A DNA stretch of 64,000 nucleotides from Trichodesmium sp002260545 (GCF_050016015.1 NZ_JBNHEQ010000146.1:1-64000); one strand, 5' to 3'. Shown: positions 8,104 through 18,419, counted from the stretch's first letter. Notes: generated by a model from the letters alone, not told the origin. Made by a program: numbers and translations.

Positions 8104-10104
8104 TTATGTTGGCTCATCAAGAACTTGAAAATCTGCTAGTTCAAACCCATTACCATCCTTTAATTCATTCGCTTGTACATCGTCCATAATTACAGCTAGA
8201 AGTGCAGGGTAAATATATTGATAATTATAAGCATTTGGTCCATCCTTTGCTCCACCAAAATTCTTCATAAAGCCGTTTCCATAATAGGTTGTGTTGGTGA
8301 CAGATTGATTATGGTTAGCTATTAAATCTTTCTCTTTATTAGATGTAGAAAAATAAATATTTTTCTCTGTTGAAGCAATGTCAAAGAATGAACCTTTTTC
8401 TTGAGAGCGAGGAGATTTTACCCATTCACTAGGTTTGACAATTTTATCATTGTTTCCGTGTAAAATGCCTGTGGGAATTTTTAGCTCAGTTCCTGTATTT
8501 TTAATTTTCAAAGGTTCTGTTACAAAAGGAAACCGAAAAATACCTAAAATTACAGTAGCGATTTTAGGAATACCCATAATAGTATTGGGAGCTGGATCGC
8601 CAGTAATTATCTGTTTAGGATGAAATTTTTCTAGTTTTTTATCTGGATTTTCTTTTAAAGAATAAGGCCAGCTAAGAGCTAAAAGACCACCTAAAGAATG
8701 ACCGAATACATAAAAATCTATCTCTTGTTCAGATAAGTCTAACTTTTTAACTTCTTTACTGTGTTCACACAATTTTTCCCAGCCTATTGCTGTAGAATTA
8801 ATAGCAAAACCAAGCCATTCTTTTGGAGAACTAATTAAACTATCTATAACAGTAGTAATCATGCTCACCACATTCTTAGCATACTCGCGGTTAAACAAAG
8901 AGATAATGTTCACCACAACAATAAATAATGATGTACTTAAAACAACTCTCAGTCCTTTCCATATACCCTGCTTTACGAATTTTTTTAACTCTTGTTTATT
9001 AACTTCACGTCGTAAAATTAATTTCATAAATAAGGCTCCACTACTAAATAACCAATATTTCAAAGTAGAGCGAGTTGTTTTTTGTGTTTCTAATGTTTCG
9101 TTGTCTTTAGGAAAGTCTGGATAATCACTCTTTTGATAATCAGGAAAAAAGACATATAAGCCTTTTTCGGCTAATTCTTCTAAATGTTTTTCATAAAATT
9201 GTGGCAAACAGAGAGAGAAACCATGTAAGTATGTAATAAGTTTTAGTTTACCATCTTTTCGGTAGGGTTCTTGAGGAGCATAAATTCTTACAAAGTCACC
9301 GTTTTTATGACTTCCTACTTGATAAATTGTATAAATTATTTGACCTTCCTTCCTTATATCTTTCCAGAATACTTGATAACCAGAATATTCTCCACATTCC
9401 CATCCTTCAGGAGGCTCAGGAGCAGGGATTGATTCATCTATATCATCTTCAAGATGGTACTGTGTTAATAATAAACTCAGAGCCAAAATAAATTCAGAAA
9501 CACTACCAGGAAGAGTGCCTACTTGTGCTGAAGGTAAAGCATTACCTAATAAACCAATTAAAGCTCCAATAAATAACCAAAACCAATTTCCTGTTCTTAC
9601 CCAAATTCCTATACCAACTAATAAAACAAAAACAGTAACGATAATAGTTATAATTAGTATATTTCCGTTCACTGGAACATAACGCAAAACACCAGCAAAA
9701 GTTTCCGGTTTTAATTCTAGTCCGACAAAGTTTTTAATCACATCATATCCAGCTAGCCCAAAAGCTAGTAGCCAAGATGAAACTCTGACAAATTGATTAG
9801 CCCATTTAGCCTCAGAAGCAGAAGCTAACTCAATAGCAACAACAATGAATAAAGGAACAGTTATATAATGGAGTAAATATCGTATTTGAGAAAGGTTTTC
9901 TAAGAGTTCTCCTTCACCAATAAATTTACTACTAAAGAGAATTGAATTGTCGTAAATCAAACCAACTAATACAATTGGTAAGACAATCATTGCCCAATTC
10001 TTTGATAAGCGAAAGAAAGGGTAAGCAAAAAGCAAAATAATTAATTCAACTATTGCTACAGTTAGATGTCCTAACGGATAAATTGTTTCCAAACTAGAAT
10101 CCAT
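8104..10104 (-). CDS. Polytopic membrane protein with alpha/beta-hydrolase (lipase-like) domain
   Basis: A 666-residue protein. The first 225 residues form about seven hydrophobic segments. Then follows a serine hydrolase domain: oxyanion region LITYLHGFSLCLPQF (about 290), a further hydrophobic pair at about 350-400, the nucleophile elbow FGHSLGG (about 470), an Asp-containing strand LHGNNDKIVKPSEW (about 552), and a candidate catalytic His in NHNQSVTN (about 600). The substrate is unknown; a lipid or ester near the membrane is plausible. The small membrane gene at 10160-10363 lies 55 bp upstream on the same strand, probably in the same operon. Confidence 0.75.
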   Translation of the reverse strand: MDSSLETIYPLGHLTVAIVELIILLFAYPFFRLSKNWAMIVLPIVLVGLIYDNSILFSSKFIGEGELLENLSQIRYLLHYITVPLFIVVAIELASASEAKWANQFVRVSSWLLAFGLAGYDVIKNFVGLELKPETFAGVLRYVPVNGNILIITIIVTVFVLLVGIGIWVRTGNWFWLFIGALIGLLGNALPSAQVGTLPGSVSEFILALSLLLTQYHLEDDIDESIPAPEPPEGWECGEYSGYQVFWKDIRKEGQIIYTIYQVGSHKNGDFVRIYAPQEPYRKDGKLKLITYLHGFSLCLPQFYEKHLEELAEKGLYVFFPDYQKSDYPDFPKDNETLETQKTTRSTLKYWLFSSGALFMKLILRREVNKQELKKFVKQGIWKGLRVVLSTSLFIVVVNIISLFNREYAKNVVSMITTVIDSLISSPKEWLGFAINSTAIGWEKLCEHSKEVKKLDLSEQEIDFYVFGHSLGGLLALSWPYSLKENPDKKLEKFHPKQIITGDPAPNTIMGIPKIATVILGIFRFPFVTEPLKIKNTGTELKIPTGILHGNNDKIVKPSEWVKSPRSQEKGSFFDIASTEKNIYFSTSNKEKDLIANHNQSVTNTTYYGNGFMKNFGGAKDGPNAYNYQYIYPALLAVIMDDVQANELKDGNGFELADFQVLDEPT

Positions 10105-10159
10105 TTTTTACCTCATTTATTATGATATTTTTGACAAATGAAAAAGTTATAAAAAAGGT

Positions 10160-10363
10160 TCATATCTTTGATTCAGATAATTGAGTTTCATCACTTGTGT
10201 TTTTTTGAACTTGAAGAATTCCTTTCTGATAAACTAACCAAGTAAAAATAGCAAGTCCAGCTACAGTCCCAGCTAAATCCTGGAGAATATGAAATAAGGC
10301 ATTATAAGCAAAATCAGGATTATTGGGGTCTGTATAGTTTTCCAAAATACTAACAATTGACAT
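10160..10363 (-). CDS. Small hypothetical membrane protein
   Basis: Sixty-seven residues with one hydrophobic helix (about 30-45, TVAGLAIFTWLVYQK) and a polar C-terminal tail. I do not recognise a family. It lies immediately upstream of the membrane hydrolase in the same direction with a 55-bp gap, which supports it being real and co-transcribed. Confidence 0.5.
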   Translation of the reverse strand: MSIVSILENYTDPNNPDFAYNALFHILQDLAGTVAGLAIFTWLVYQKGILQVQKNTSDETQLSESKI

Positions 10364-10763
10364 ACAATTACCAAAGTTGTTCGTTGACTATAAATGGTTT
10401 CTAAGACAAAATCTAGGTTTATAGAGTTTGCATTTCCTTCTTTATCTATAGCTTGGCTACCGTAAGTCTAAATAATACTTCCATACTTCAATAATATTTT
10501 TTCTTTGGCAGTAGTAAATAAATAAGTAATAATTTTTATAACTTACCTCTTAACAATTGACTAAATATCCTGACCACTAATACCAATTTCATAAAATATT
10601 GCTACAGTCACGGCACAGGCAACAGCTCATCTGGCAACAGGCAAAGAAAATAATAATAAAAAAGAGGAAAAAAAGTTTAATTTTTAGAATTTATGGGATT
10701 TATCAAGTTTTTTATTCTAGGAATAAATCACAACTTAAGATGTAACTGCCTTTTTTGAATTTG
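10364..10763. other. Intergenic region, AT-rich
   Basis: Nothing recognisable apart from low-complexity AT runs and a CAGGCAACAG...GCAACAGGC pair near 10617-10646. The antiporter-tail fragment starts at its right edge. Confidence 0.5.
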
Positions 10764-10844
10764 GTATTAGTTGGTTCCGTTTCTCAAGCAGTTGTGGAAA
10801 AGAGTTTAATTCCTGTAGTGGTTGTTGAAAAAATAAAAATATAA
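10764..10844 (+). pseudogene. Duplicated 3' fragment of the antiporter/USP gene
   Basis: Reads VLVGSVSQAVVEKSLIPVVV then VEKIKI-stop. Bases 10767-10826 match 2200-2259 of the antiporter gene with three mismatches over 60 bp and in the same reading frame. No upstream part exists. The TAA ends 3 bp before the convergent stop of the OprB gene. Confidence 0.8.
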
Positions 10845-10847
10845 TAA

Positions 10848-12920
10848 TTAAAAATTTAATCGAGAACGAATTCCAAAAACAGCAATAACGTCTTCTTCTA
10901 GATTGAGTGCAGGATCAAAAATGACTTGAATATCAGGAGTAATTGCCCAATTTTGAGTCATCTGTATTCGATAAAAAACTTCAGTAGTTAGTTGATCGTC
11001 TAATCCCTCAGTAACAGGTTTTCCCAAGCTTAAACCCAACCCTAAAAGATTACCATTTTGACTAAAATAACGACCGAAACCAATACTAATATTCCGTTCG
11101 TTTAAAGCAGCTTCTCCATCAGAATAACCCATGCGCAAAAAAGGCATCCACTTATCATCAATAAACCAACTTGCTGAAAATGCAATTCCCCAACTGTCAG
11201 GAACTTGTGCTTTTTCCCGTTCATCAACGTGCCAAGCAGTTATGTGAATATTATCAAAATATCGACGTTCAAAAGAGGATGTCCAACCTAACTCAATGTG
11301 TTTAAAATATTCAGCATCATCAAAAAATGTGTCAAAACCTGCTTTCGTGGGGTCGCCGTTAGCATCGCTAAATCCGGTAATTACATAGAAATTATCAGAA
11401 AGCATTGCTCCTACTGCCATTCCTAATCCTTGATTGGGAACAGCAATACTTGGATCTGTTAAAAAAGCTAAATTTTGAAAATGAGTAAGAGGATTAGTTA
11501 ATCCATAAATATCAACATAATCAGTAGGATCTACTGTACCAATCACAAAAGAAATCTTACCATTATTAAATTTTTGTTGCCAATATAAGTTAGTAACTCC
11601 CCAACCAAAATCACTAAATTGAGTTCCTGTTAATCCTAAATAACCAGTTTGAAATCCCAAATTTTGAGGAGCAATTTTACCAAAACGATGACGATTTTCT
11701 ACTTTAAAAACTAAATAACCTGGTGCATTAGTGTTACGTCCTAATAATTTCCAATTACCAAAAAAACGAAATATTCCCCCTGATGCTTCATCGAATCCTG
11801 GACTATCGCTTAATTTTTGATATAAAAAGTTATAATCAATTCCAAATGTTAAGCCAATATCTTCAGCGAGGTTTTCTTTAAATTCAAACCAAGGTTGAAA
11901 AACTGCATCAACTCCAGGCAAAAGAGACTTTTTTTGTTGTTGTTCAGTATCTTCTTTTAATTCATTATTAACACTACTTGGTCCCCCTAACCCTGAAGCG
12001 TTTTGATAATTAGATAAAGATTCAAAATTCTTCTGTTGATTTTCAGGAGATTGACTGTTTTCTTGGGAAATTATAAAAATAAGTTTTCCGCGATTATCTT
12101 CTAAATCAATATGTAATTTATTCTCTTGGATAGAGAAGTTTTTAGCTAATTGAATTTGTCGTAAAAATTCTTCAGAATAAGACTCTGGAGGACAAATAGC
12201 CATTGTTGTTAAATTAACGATTATTGATAAGGAATTGTCTGATTGTGTATAGGTTCCTTTTGCTCGATTACAGTCTGCTTTTATATTTATTTCTTGATTA
12301 GATAAAAATTCAATTGTGTAATTCGTTTGATTCTCTATATTTACTAATTCATTTTTGTCATCGTAAATTTCTTGTAATTGCCAAATTTCACCAATTAAAT
12401 TAGATTGAGGCTTGATTTGAATTTCATTAAAATTTTGATTGATCAGATTTTCTTGTGCAATCAGTTTCTCATTCTCACTAATTTTTAGTTGACTATCACT
12501 TATTTCTATAGATAATCCTTGAGAGTCTTTGGCAACGATTAAAGCTTCATTGTTAGTAATGACTTCAGCAGAAATAAAAGCTTTATGTTGTTGTTTTTTA
12601 TGCCCTACAAGATAGGTTGTATTATCTTGTTGACAAAGTGCTAAACTATAGCTTTCAGTTTCAAAAGTTTTTATTATTTCCCAACCTGTAAATTCTCTAG
12701 GACAACGCTTAATTATTTGGGCTAAGATTTGAGCATTAGACCTAGGAGGAAAATCATTATTAATTAGCCCTCTGTTATCAATAAAATTGGTGAATTTTTC
12801 TGGCTGAGATGTCTTTTTATTTTTGTTTAATTCTTGAGCTTGACTTTTCAAGGGTTGTTGCCCCAGAATCAAGATTAAAAGTATAGATAAAAATATTTTA
12901 TTTCTGTTTGTTAATAACAT
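10848..12920 (-). CDS. OprB-family outer membrane porin with N-terminal META/HslJ-like domain
   Basis: A 690-residue protein with a signal peptide (hydrophobic 9-25, cleavage after about KSQA). Residues about 175-285 resemble a META/HslJ domain (GEIWQLQEIYDDKNELVN, then ADCNRAKGTY and MAICPPESYSEEF). A Gln/Asn-rich linker follows, then from about 335 a carbohydrate-selective porin barrel of the OprB type (PGVDAVFQPWFEF, HRFGKIAPQNLGF, WGIAFSASWFIDDKW) ending SRLNF with the terminal aromatic residue expected of an outer-membrane barrel. Cyanobacterial OprB-type porins usually carry an SLH domain instead; a META domain is unusual. It is convergent with an antiporter fragment. Substrate unknown. 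Confidence 0.82.
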   Translation of the reverse strand: MLLTNRNKIFLSILLILILGQQPLKSQAQELNKNKKTSQPEKFTNFIDNRGLINNDFPPRSNAQILAQIIKRCPREFTGWEIIKTFETESYSLALCQQDNTTYLVGHKKQQHKAFISAEVITNNEALIVAKDSQGLSIEISDSQLKISENEKLIAQENLINQNFNEIQIKPQSNLIGEIWQLQEIYDDKNELVNIENQTNYTIEFLSNQEINIKADCNRAKGTYTQSDNSLSIIVNLTTMAICPPESYSEEFLRQIQLAKNFSIQENKLHIDLEDNRGKLIFIISQENSQSPENQQKNFESLSNYQNASGLGGPSSVNNELKEDTEQQQKKSLLPGVDAVFQPWFEFKENLAEDIGLTFGIDYNFLYQKLSDSPGFDEASGGIFRFFGNWKLLGRNTNAPGYLVFKVENRHRFGKIAPQNLGFQTGYLGLTGTQFSDFGWGVTNLYWQQKFNNGKISFVIGTVDPTDYVDIYGLTNPLTHFQNLAFLTDPSIAVPNQGLGMAVGAMLSDNFYVITGFSDANGDPTKAGFDTFFDDAEYFKHIELGWTSSFERRYFDNIHITAWHVDEREKAQVPDSWGIAFSASWFIDDKWMPFLRMGYSDGEAALNERNISIGFGRYFSQNGNLLGLGLSLGKPVTEGLDDQLTTEVFYRIQMTQNWAITPDIQVIFDPALNLEEDVIAVFGIRSRLNF

Positions 12921-13044
12921 TATTATTTATAATTATTGCTAACTATTAGGGGTGGGGCGGGTTCATCTAATTTCATGCAGAACCTGCCCTTACTATTGCA
13001 ACATTTTAGGCAACTTACCCCACTACAACTTCAATATTAAATTT

Positions 13045-13938
13045 TTATGAATTGAGAATTGCATTAATAGTTAAAACCTGTAAATCTATCGCTGCAAAAA
13101 TATAATTAATTGCCAATGCTAATTGAATAATTCCTAAGACTAATCCCAAAACTTGAAGCACAGTTGGTTTCAGAACGTTGAGGATTTGCTTCGCATACAA
13201 CATACAAATCAGATTGAGAATCATTAGGATAATAATTATTCCTAAAATTTGGTTATAGTTGTTGTCTAATTGTTTGGCAATTGACATCACAATCATTACT
13301 AATGCTATTCCGTGAGGAGTCAAAATTGTGGGAAAAGTCAGGGGAGAAATTAAAGCTGTCAGAGGATTTTCTGGTGGTGGAGTTGGCTGTTTATTTTCAT
13401 TATTGTCATATTGAGAAAGAACGGTCTTAATTGATATTAAAAATAAGACAATTCCTGTTGCAGCAATCAATGCGCTAATCATCATATCATATTTATCTAA
13501 AAGATTTTGACTAGCTAAAGCAATAATAACAATAGCTGAAGTTGAAAGAGCAAAAGCTTGTAAAGCTAATTTTCTGATAACATCAGGCTCTGATTTATAT
13601 GTCAATTTAACAAACGCAGGTATAATTTTCAGAGGACCAATTGTCATAAATAAAATAGTAGCAATGGTCGATAGTGAAGTTCCTCCATAAAAGCTTCTAG
13701 ATTCTTTAATTAATTCTATTTGTCGAGAAGCTGGTGTAATTTCTTGGCAAGTTTCATCTGGTATACATATATTATCTATATCTGCTTGAGTAATAATCAG
13801 ACAATTTTGATTATCAAGACAGTCAGATTTTAATGATGATGAATGAGTTATGGATGGAGTTAATAAAGAGAAACAAATGCAAGTTGTTAAGCTAATAAAA
13901 ATTATGCTTAATGTTTTGAATATTTTAGTATTGTTCAT
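13045..13938 (-). CDS. MarC-family-like integral membrane protein with extended N-terminus
   Basis: 297 residues. A hydrophobic leader (about 8-30) is followed by a polar segment with several Cys residues (CLDNQNCLI, CIPDETCQE) to about residue 70. Six membrane segments then match the MarC family pattern: ATILFMTIGPLKIIPAF, ALIAATGIVLFLISIKT, LISPLTFPTILTPHGIA, and a final VLQVLGLVLGIIQLALAINY. MarC proteins have no firmly known function. The Cys-bearing periplasmic extension is not part of the usual MarC protein. Confidence 0.7.
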   Translation of the reverse strand: MNNTKIFKTLSIIFISLTTCICFSLLTPSITHSSSLKSDCLDNQNCLIITQADIDNICIPDETCQEITPASRQIELIKESRSFYGGTSLSTIATILFMTIGPLKIIPAFVKLTYKSEPDVIRKLALQAFALSTSAIVIIALASQNLLDKYDMMISALIAATGIVLFLISIKTVLSQYDNNENKQPTPPPENPLTALISPLTFPTILTPHGIALVMIVMSIAKQLDNNYNQILGIIIILMILNLICMLYAKQILNVLKPTVLQVLGLVLGIIQLALAINYIFAAIDLQVLTINAILNS

Positions 13939-14045
13939 TTTATTTATGTGAGTGTTTATCTATTGATATACTGCATATTGAGATTTTCAAGTTTCCATAG
14001 TTGTGAGATAATTTAGTAACTAAATCAATGAGTTTAGATGAGGAC

Positions 14046-14981
14046 TTACTCATAAACAACTATACAATTTCGCCCAGAACTTTTTCCTTTATATAAAGCA
14101 TTATCTGCCTCTTCACAAATTTTCATAAAAGATGTATTTTCCCTATTTTCTGCTACTCCAAATGTAAGTGTTACAGATAAAATTACCTCCCTCCAATTTA
14201 TGGGATTATTTTTTAAATATTCTTGAATTCTGACTAATATAGTTTGAACTGTACTTATATCACTAGAAGGAAAAACTATTAAAAATTCTTCACCTCCCCA
14301 ACGAGAAATTAGGTCTGACTCTCTTAAATTTTTTTGTAAGTTTTTAGCTATTTTCTGAATGACAAAATCTCCACAGGCATGACCATATCGATCGTTGATT
14401 TTTTTAAAATTATCAATATCTGCCATGACAACAATAAAAGATTTTTTTGTATGTTTTATGCTAACTAATTTTTCTTCTAATATTTCTAATAAACCTCGAC
14501 GATTTGGTAATTCTGTTAAATAGTCTAGTCTGCTTTTGATTTCTAAATCATTCATTTGTCTTTGAAAATCATCAATAGGAAAAAAAATTAAGTAAAATAG
14601 GTTCCGTTGTATATCTCTAGATTTGTCCCCTTTATAAACAACTTTAAACCATTTAGTTTTCCCATTTTTACAATAAATTTGTACTGTGTCTTCACGAGGG
14701 CTATTAAGATCGGATTGAAATTTTTTAGCAATTTATTTTCGCTGGGAACGATATTCTGCATCAGGATATAAGGTTTCAAACCAACTATCTGAAATTTCAT
14801 CCAGTGTGTAACCTGTTGATTCCGAAAAAAAATTATTTATATAATGTAACTCAAAATATATGTCTTCGTTTTTATACTCATCAATTATTAAATTAGAAAT
14901 AACAACTACACCAACTGGGAGAAAATCTAAAATCCTGTAATATTCTCTTCGATAAAAATCTAGTTCTTGCTTAATATCCAT
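14046..14981 (-). pseudogene. PAS-GGDEF diguanylate cyclase interrupted by one in-frame TAA
   Basis: The reading frame from ATG 14979-14981 encodes a PAS-like domain (ILDFLPVGVVVISN, SESTGYTLDEISDSWFE) to codon 82, where TAA (14733-14735) stops it. The same frame continues without another stop through the end of the PAS domain (EDTVQIYCKNGKTKWFKVVY) into a full GGDEF domain: LTELPNRRG, DIDNFKKINDRYGH, active site RWGGEEF, and an RESD inhibitory site five residues before it. A single base change restores a 311-residue cyclase making cyclic di-GMP. The GGDEF part alone could start at ATG 14553-14555. Sequencing error, recent decay or readthrough are all possible. Confidence 0.8.
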
Positions 14982-15189
14982 AATTATATAATTATTAGGT
15001 GTTCAGCATTTAAACTATATATCTAATTTTTGTCAAAGGCAATAATACAACAGGAAATATGAAATCTCAATAATTTTTAGCTTACAGCCGTTTTCAGGTC
15101 AATGAACCACATTAAAAAAATAACAACCCCGTAGGGACGTTGCATAACAAAAATGCGAACGTCCCTACTTTGTGGTGTACTGAACCGAA

Positions 15190-18100
15190 TTAACTACTTA
15201 ATTGGTCAAATTGTGCCATCTCTGTATCAAGTTGACTGTTAAAATTTGCGATCGCTTCATCCATTTCACTGGCGACTTTGTTGTAAACATCAACCGTACC
15301 TTGGTTCGCCGGACCTTCAGAAGTTTCCAACACATTATGCAACCATGTCAATTTGGGAATTAACTTGGTACGCTCGTTGATAATTTGAACTAAAGTTGTA
15401 CCAACTGGCATCATGCTACCTTCTAGCTCATCGCAAAGTGCTGTAATTTTTGCTCCTTGGTCTGCAAGTGCTTGATTACCGGAAGCAGAGGAGAGCGCGT
15501 TAGCTACTTTTTCCTTAGCTTCACGACCTTTTAACACAGTTTGGATACCTTCTTCTGCTTTAGCATAGAGTTTCATCCAAAACTCACCTTTAGCATCAGT
15601 TTCAGCACGAGTATATTTTTCGTTAGGATTAATGGATACTTCAAAAGATTCTGTTTGAGTTTCACCATCAACTGTTAAACGGACTTGGTAAGTACCAGGT
15701 TTAGCAAAAGGAGTGATGACGACTGGAGGACGACCGGGTACAGAGGAAACGGAAGGATAGCGAGTTCCCCAAATAAAGCGGTTTAATCCTTGACTAACAG
15801 TAGCTTTTGGTTTCCCTGTGGTCAAATCTTGTTCATAACCACGAGCATCAAAACTGGCAAATCTTTCGGTGGGAATTTCATCTTTACCAAAAGTCTGAAT
15901 CTCGTTTCCTTGTTCATCCAAAATCGTTAAACTAACATCCTGAGCATCATCACTGAGGAGATAGTAAATAATTACTCCTATCGGACGAGGATCGCCAGCA
16001 TCAATAAACTGGCGTTTTTTCTCGCCATCAACAATACCTTGCTCATAAAAAGTGTGACCAGGACGAGTATTCTGAACAAAGTAATATTTTTTGTCAGAAA
16101 CAGGACCACCACCGTAATCCATCCACCAGTTATAACCAAAACGAGTATAGGTTTCAGGCTTAAATAAATGAGCTTTTTTCTGAGTTAATTCCTCAGCATA
16201 TTGCCTTAGAGGACTAATATCATCGAGAATCCAAAAACTACGTCCGTGAGTGGCGATCGCTACATCGGCATTCTTAAATTTAATATCATGGACAGGAACG
16301 CGAGGTAAATTCAGATTTAACCGTCGCCATTCCTTACCGTCATCAATGGAAACAAAAACACCTGTTTCTGTACCAACAAAAAGTAATCCTTTGCGGACTG
16401 TATCTTCGCGAATGGTACGAGTGATTTCGTCTTGAGGGAAGGTATCACTAATGCAAGTCCAAGTCTTACCAGAATCAGTGGTTTTATACAAATAGGGAGC
16501 ATAGTCATCTGCTGTCCGATAGCGGGTAATGGCAATATAAACTGTTGCTGGATCGTGAGGAGAAAACTCAATTTCATAAATAGGAGAAAGTTCTGGTAAA
16601 TTTGGTGGCGTAACGTTTTCCCAAGTATTACCCCCATCTTTTGTTAAGTGAATTAACCCATCATCACTACCTGCCCAAAGTACACCTTTTTCATGGGGAG
16701 ATTCTTCTAAACGAAATATTGTGGAATAAATTTCTTGACCGAAATATTCTCCCATCCAAGGAGTTCCTGCTAATTGCTGTTTATCTTTGAGGTCTTTAGT
16801 CAGATCGGGGCTAATTTCCTCCCAAGTCATACCTTCATCAACGGAACGGAAAACTACATTAGCTCCTGCATAGAAAGTCTTGTTATCGTGACGTGATATG
16901 AAAAATGGTAGATGCCAATTAAAACGATACTTAAACTCAGTAGCAGGAGTACCAAAGGTCGATTCAGGCCAAATTGGTCGCATTTCGTTCTGCCCAGTTT
17001 TCAGATTGTTAATGGTGAAAGAACCGCCTGTACCACAAATTGAACCAGTGGAAAGATTATAAACAATATCAGGATCGGTGGGATGAGGAATTGCTGCGCC
17101 TGTTTCACCATTACCAACGACAATAGTTTCATGTTCGGAGATACCGCCCCAACGAGAAGCACTAGGACATTTTACTGTCACTGTATCTTGAGGATTGCTA
17201 TACAGATTATAGGGAAACTGATTATCGCAAAATACACGATAGAACTGGGTTGTAGGTTGGTTATTAAAAGAAGACCAAGTTTTACCAGCAGTTAAAGAGA
17301 TTTGAGACCCACCGTCACAAGTTACAATAATGCGATTAGGATCTTGAGGATCGATCCAAGCTTCATGGTAGTCATCTTTAATACCTGGTTCAAGTACCCA
17401 AGTTTTGCCTCCATCCTTAGAACTATAAAGTTTATTAGCTGGTGCCCAAAGTTCATCAGCATTGTGGGGAGCAGCATAAAGATGGAAGAAATAGAAAGGA
17501 CGAGCGATAATTTGAGCAAAATTGGAAACAAAAGACCAATTTACTCCTAAATCATCGGAACGGTATAAACCTGCCTTAGTTTCCGAATCAACCAGAGCAT
17601 AAACACGATTAGGAGCTGCTTGGGATATAGCAATACCGAGCCTTCCCATTTGTCCTTCTGGCATTCCTGCGTTACGACTAATATCTTCCCAAGTATCACC
17701 ACCATCGAGCGATCGCCAGAGTCCACTTTCAGGACCTCCAGTTTTTGCACCCCAAGTTTTGCGCTCAAATTCATACATGGCAGCAAAAATAACTTTGGGG
17801 TCGCTAGGATTAACGATTAAATCAATACATCCAGTATTTTCGCTTTTGAAGAGAATATTTTCCCAAGTTTGCCCGCCATCTTTGGAGCGAAAGACACCTC
17901 TTTCCTGACTCGGACCAAAACCATGACCCATTGAAGCAACGTAAACTAAATCGGGGTTATTAGGATGGAGTCTAATTTTAGCAATATGCTTAGAATCTTT
18001 TAAACCAATATGTTGCCAAGTTGCACCGCCATCAGTAGTTTTATACATCCCATCACCCCAGGATGCACTGTTACGAATTTGAGGTTCACCTAAACCGACA

Positions 18101-18345
18101 TAAATAATATCGGGGTTCTGTTCAGAAATAGCGATCGCACCAACTGAACCCATATTAAATTGTCCGTCACCAACAGGTATCCAATATTGACCCGCGTCTT
18201 CGGTTTTCCAGAGTCCCCCGGATGAGTGACCATGATAGAAAACTTGTTTATCTGTGGGATGACCAACAACACAAGTGCCACGACCACCGAGAAACGGTCC
18301 GATATTACGCCATTTTAAGGCTTTAAAATCACTAGCTTTTGTCAT
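15190..18345 (-). CDS. Asp-box (BNR/VPS10-like) beta-propeller protein
   Basis: 1051 residues. At least ten Asp-box motifs (S/T-x-D-x-G-x-x-W) are spread over the first 680 residues, e.g. TTDGGATWQH, SKDGGQTWEN, SLDGGDTWED, TKDGGNTWEN and TTDSGKTWTC, alternating with NPDIIYVGLGE-type strands. This is the sortilin/sialidase-like propeller fold annotated as glycosyl hydrolase or VPS10-like. The C-terminal third has a beta-sandwich-like part (TYQVRLTVDGE) and a helical end. No sialidase Arg triad can be identified and there is no signal peptide, so enzymatic activity is doubtful. Monocistronic. Confidence 0.8.
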   Translation of the reverse strand: MTKASDFKALKWRNIGPFLGGRGTCVVGHPTDKQVFYHGHSSGGLWKTEDAGQYWIPVGDGQFNMGSVGAIAISEQNPDIIYVGLGEPQIRNSASWGDGMYKTTDGGATWQHIGLKDSKHIAKIRLHPNNPDLVYVASMGHGFGPSQERGVFRSKDGGQTWENILFKSENTGCIDLIVNPSDPKVIFAAMYEFERKTWGAKTGGPESGLWRSLDGGDTWEDISRNAGMPEGQMGRLGIAISQAAPNRVYALVDSETKAGLYRSDDLGVNWSFVSNFAQIIARPFYFFHLYAAPHNADELWAPANKLYSSKDGGKTWVLEPGIKDDYHEAWIDPQDPNRIIVTCDGGSQISLTAGKTWSSFNNQPTTQFYRVFCDNQFPYNLYSNPQDTVTVKCPSASRWGGISEHETIVVGNGETGAAIPHPTDPDIVYNLSTGSICGTGGSFTINNLKTGQNEMRPIWPESTFGTPATEFKYRFNWHLPFFISRHDNKTFYAGANVVFRSVDEGMTWEEISPDLTKDLKDKQQLAGTPWMGEYFGQEIYSTIFRLEESPHEKGVLWAGSDDGLIHLTKDGGNTWENVTPPNLPELSPIYEIEFSPHDPATVYIAITRYRTADDYAPYLYKTTDSGKTWTCISDTFPQDEITRTIREDTVRKGLLFVGTETGVFVSIDDGKEWRRLNLNLPRVPVHDIKFKNADVAIATHGRSFWILDDISPLRQYAEELTQKKAHLFKPETYTRFGYNWWMDYGGGPVSDKKYYFVQNTRPGHTFYEQGIVDGEKKRQFIDAGDPRPIGVIIYYLLSDDAQDVSLTILDEQGNEIQTFGKDEIPTERFASFDARGYEQDLTTGKPKATVSQGLNRFIWGTRYPSVSSVPGRPPVVITPFAKPGTYQVRLTVDGETQTESFEVSINPNEKYTRAETDAKGEFWMKLYAKAEEGIQTVLKGREAKEKVANALSSASGNQALADQGAKITALCDELEGSMMPVGTTLVQIINERTKLIPKLTWLHNVLETSEGPANQGTVDVYNKVASEMDEAIANFNSQLDTEMAQFDQLSS

Positions 18346-18419
18346 AATAATAGACCCTGACTATTTTTTCAGTGAAAAGTTAATAAACGAATAATTTAGG
18401 AAAAGTTCTAAATTCTATA

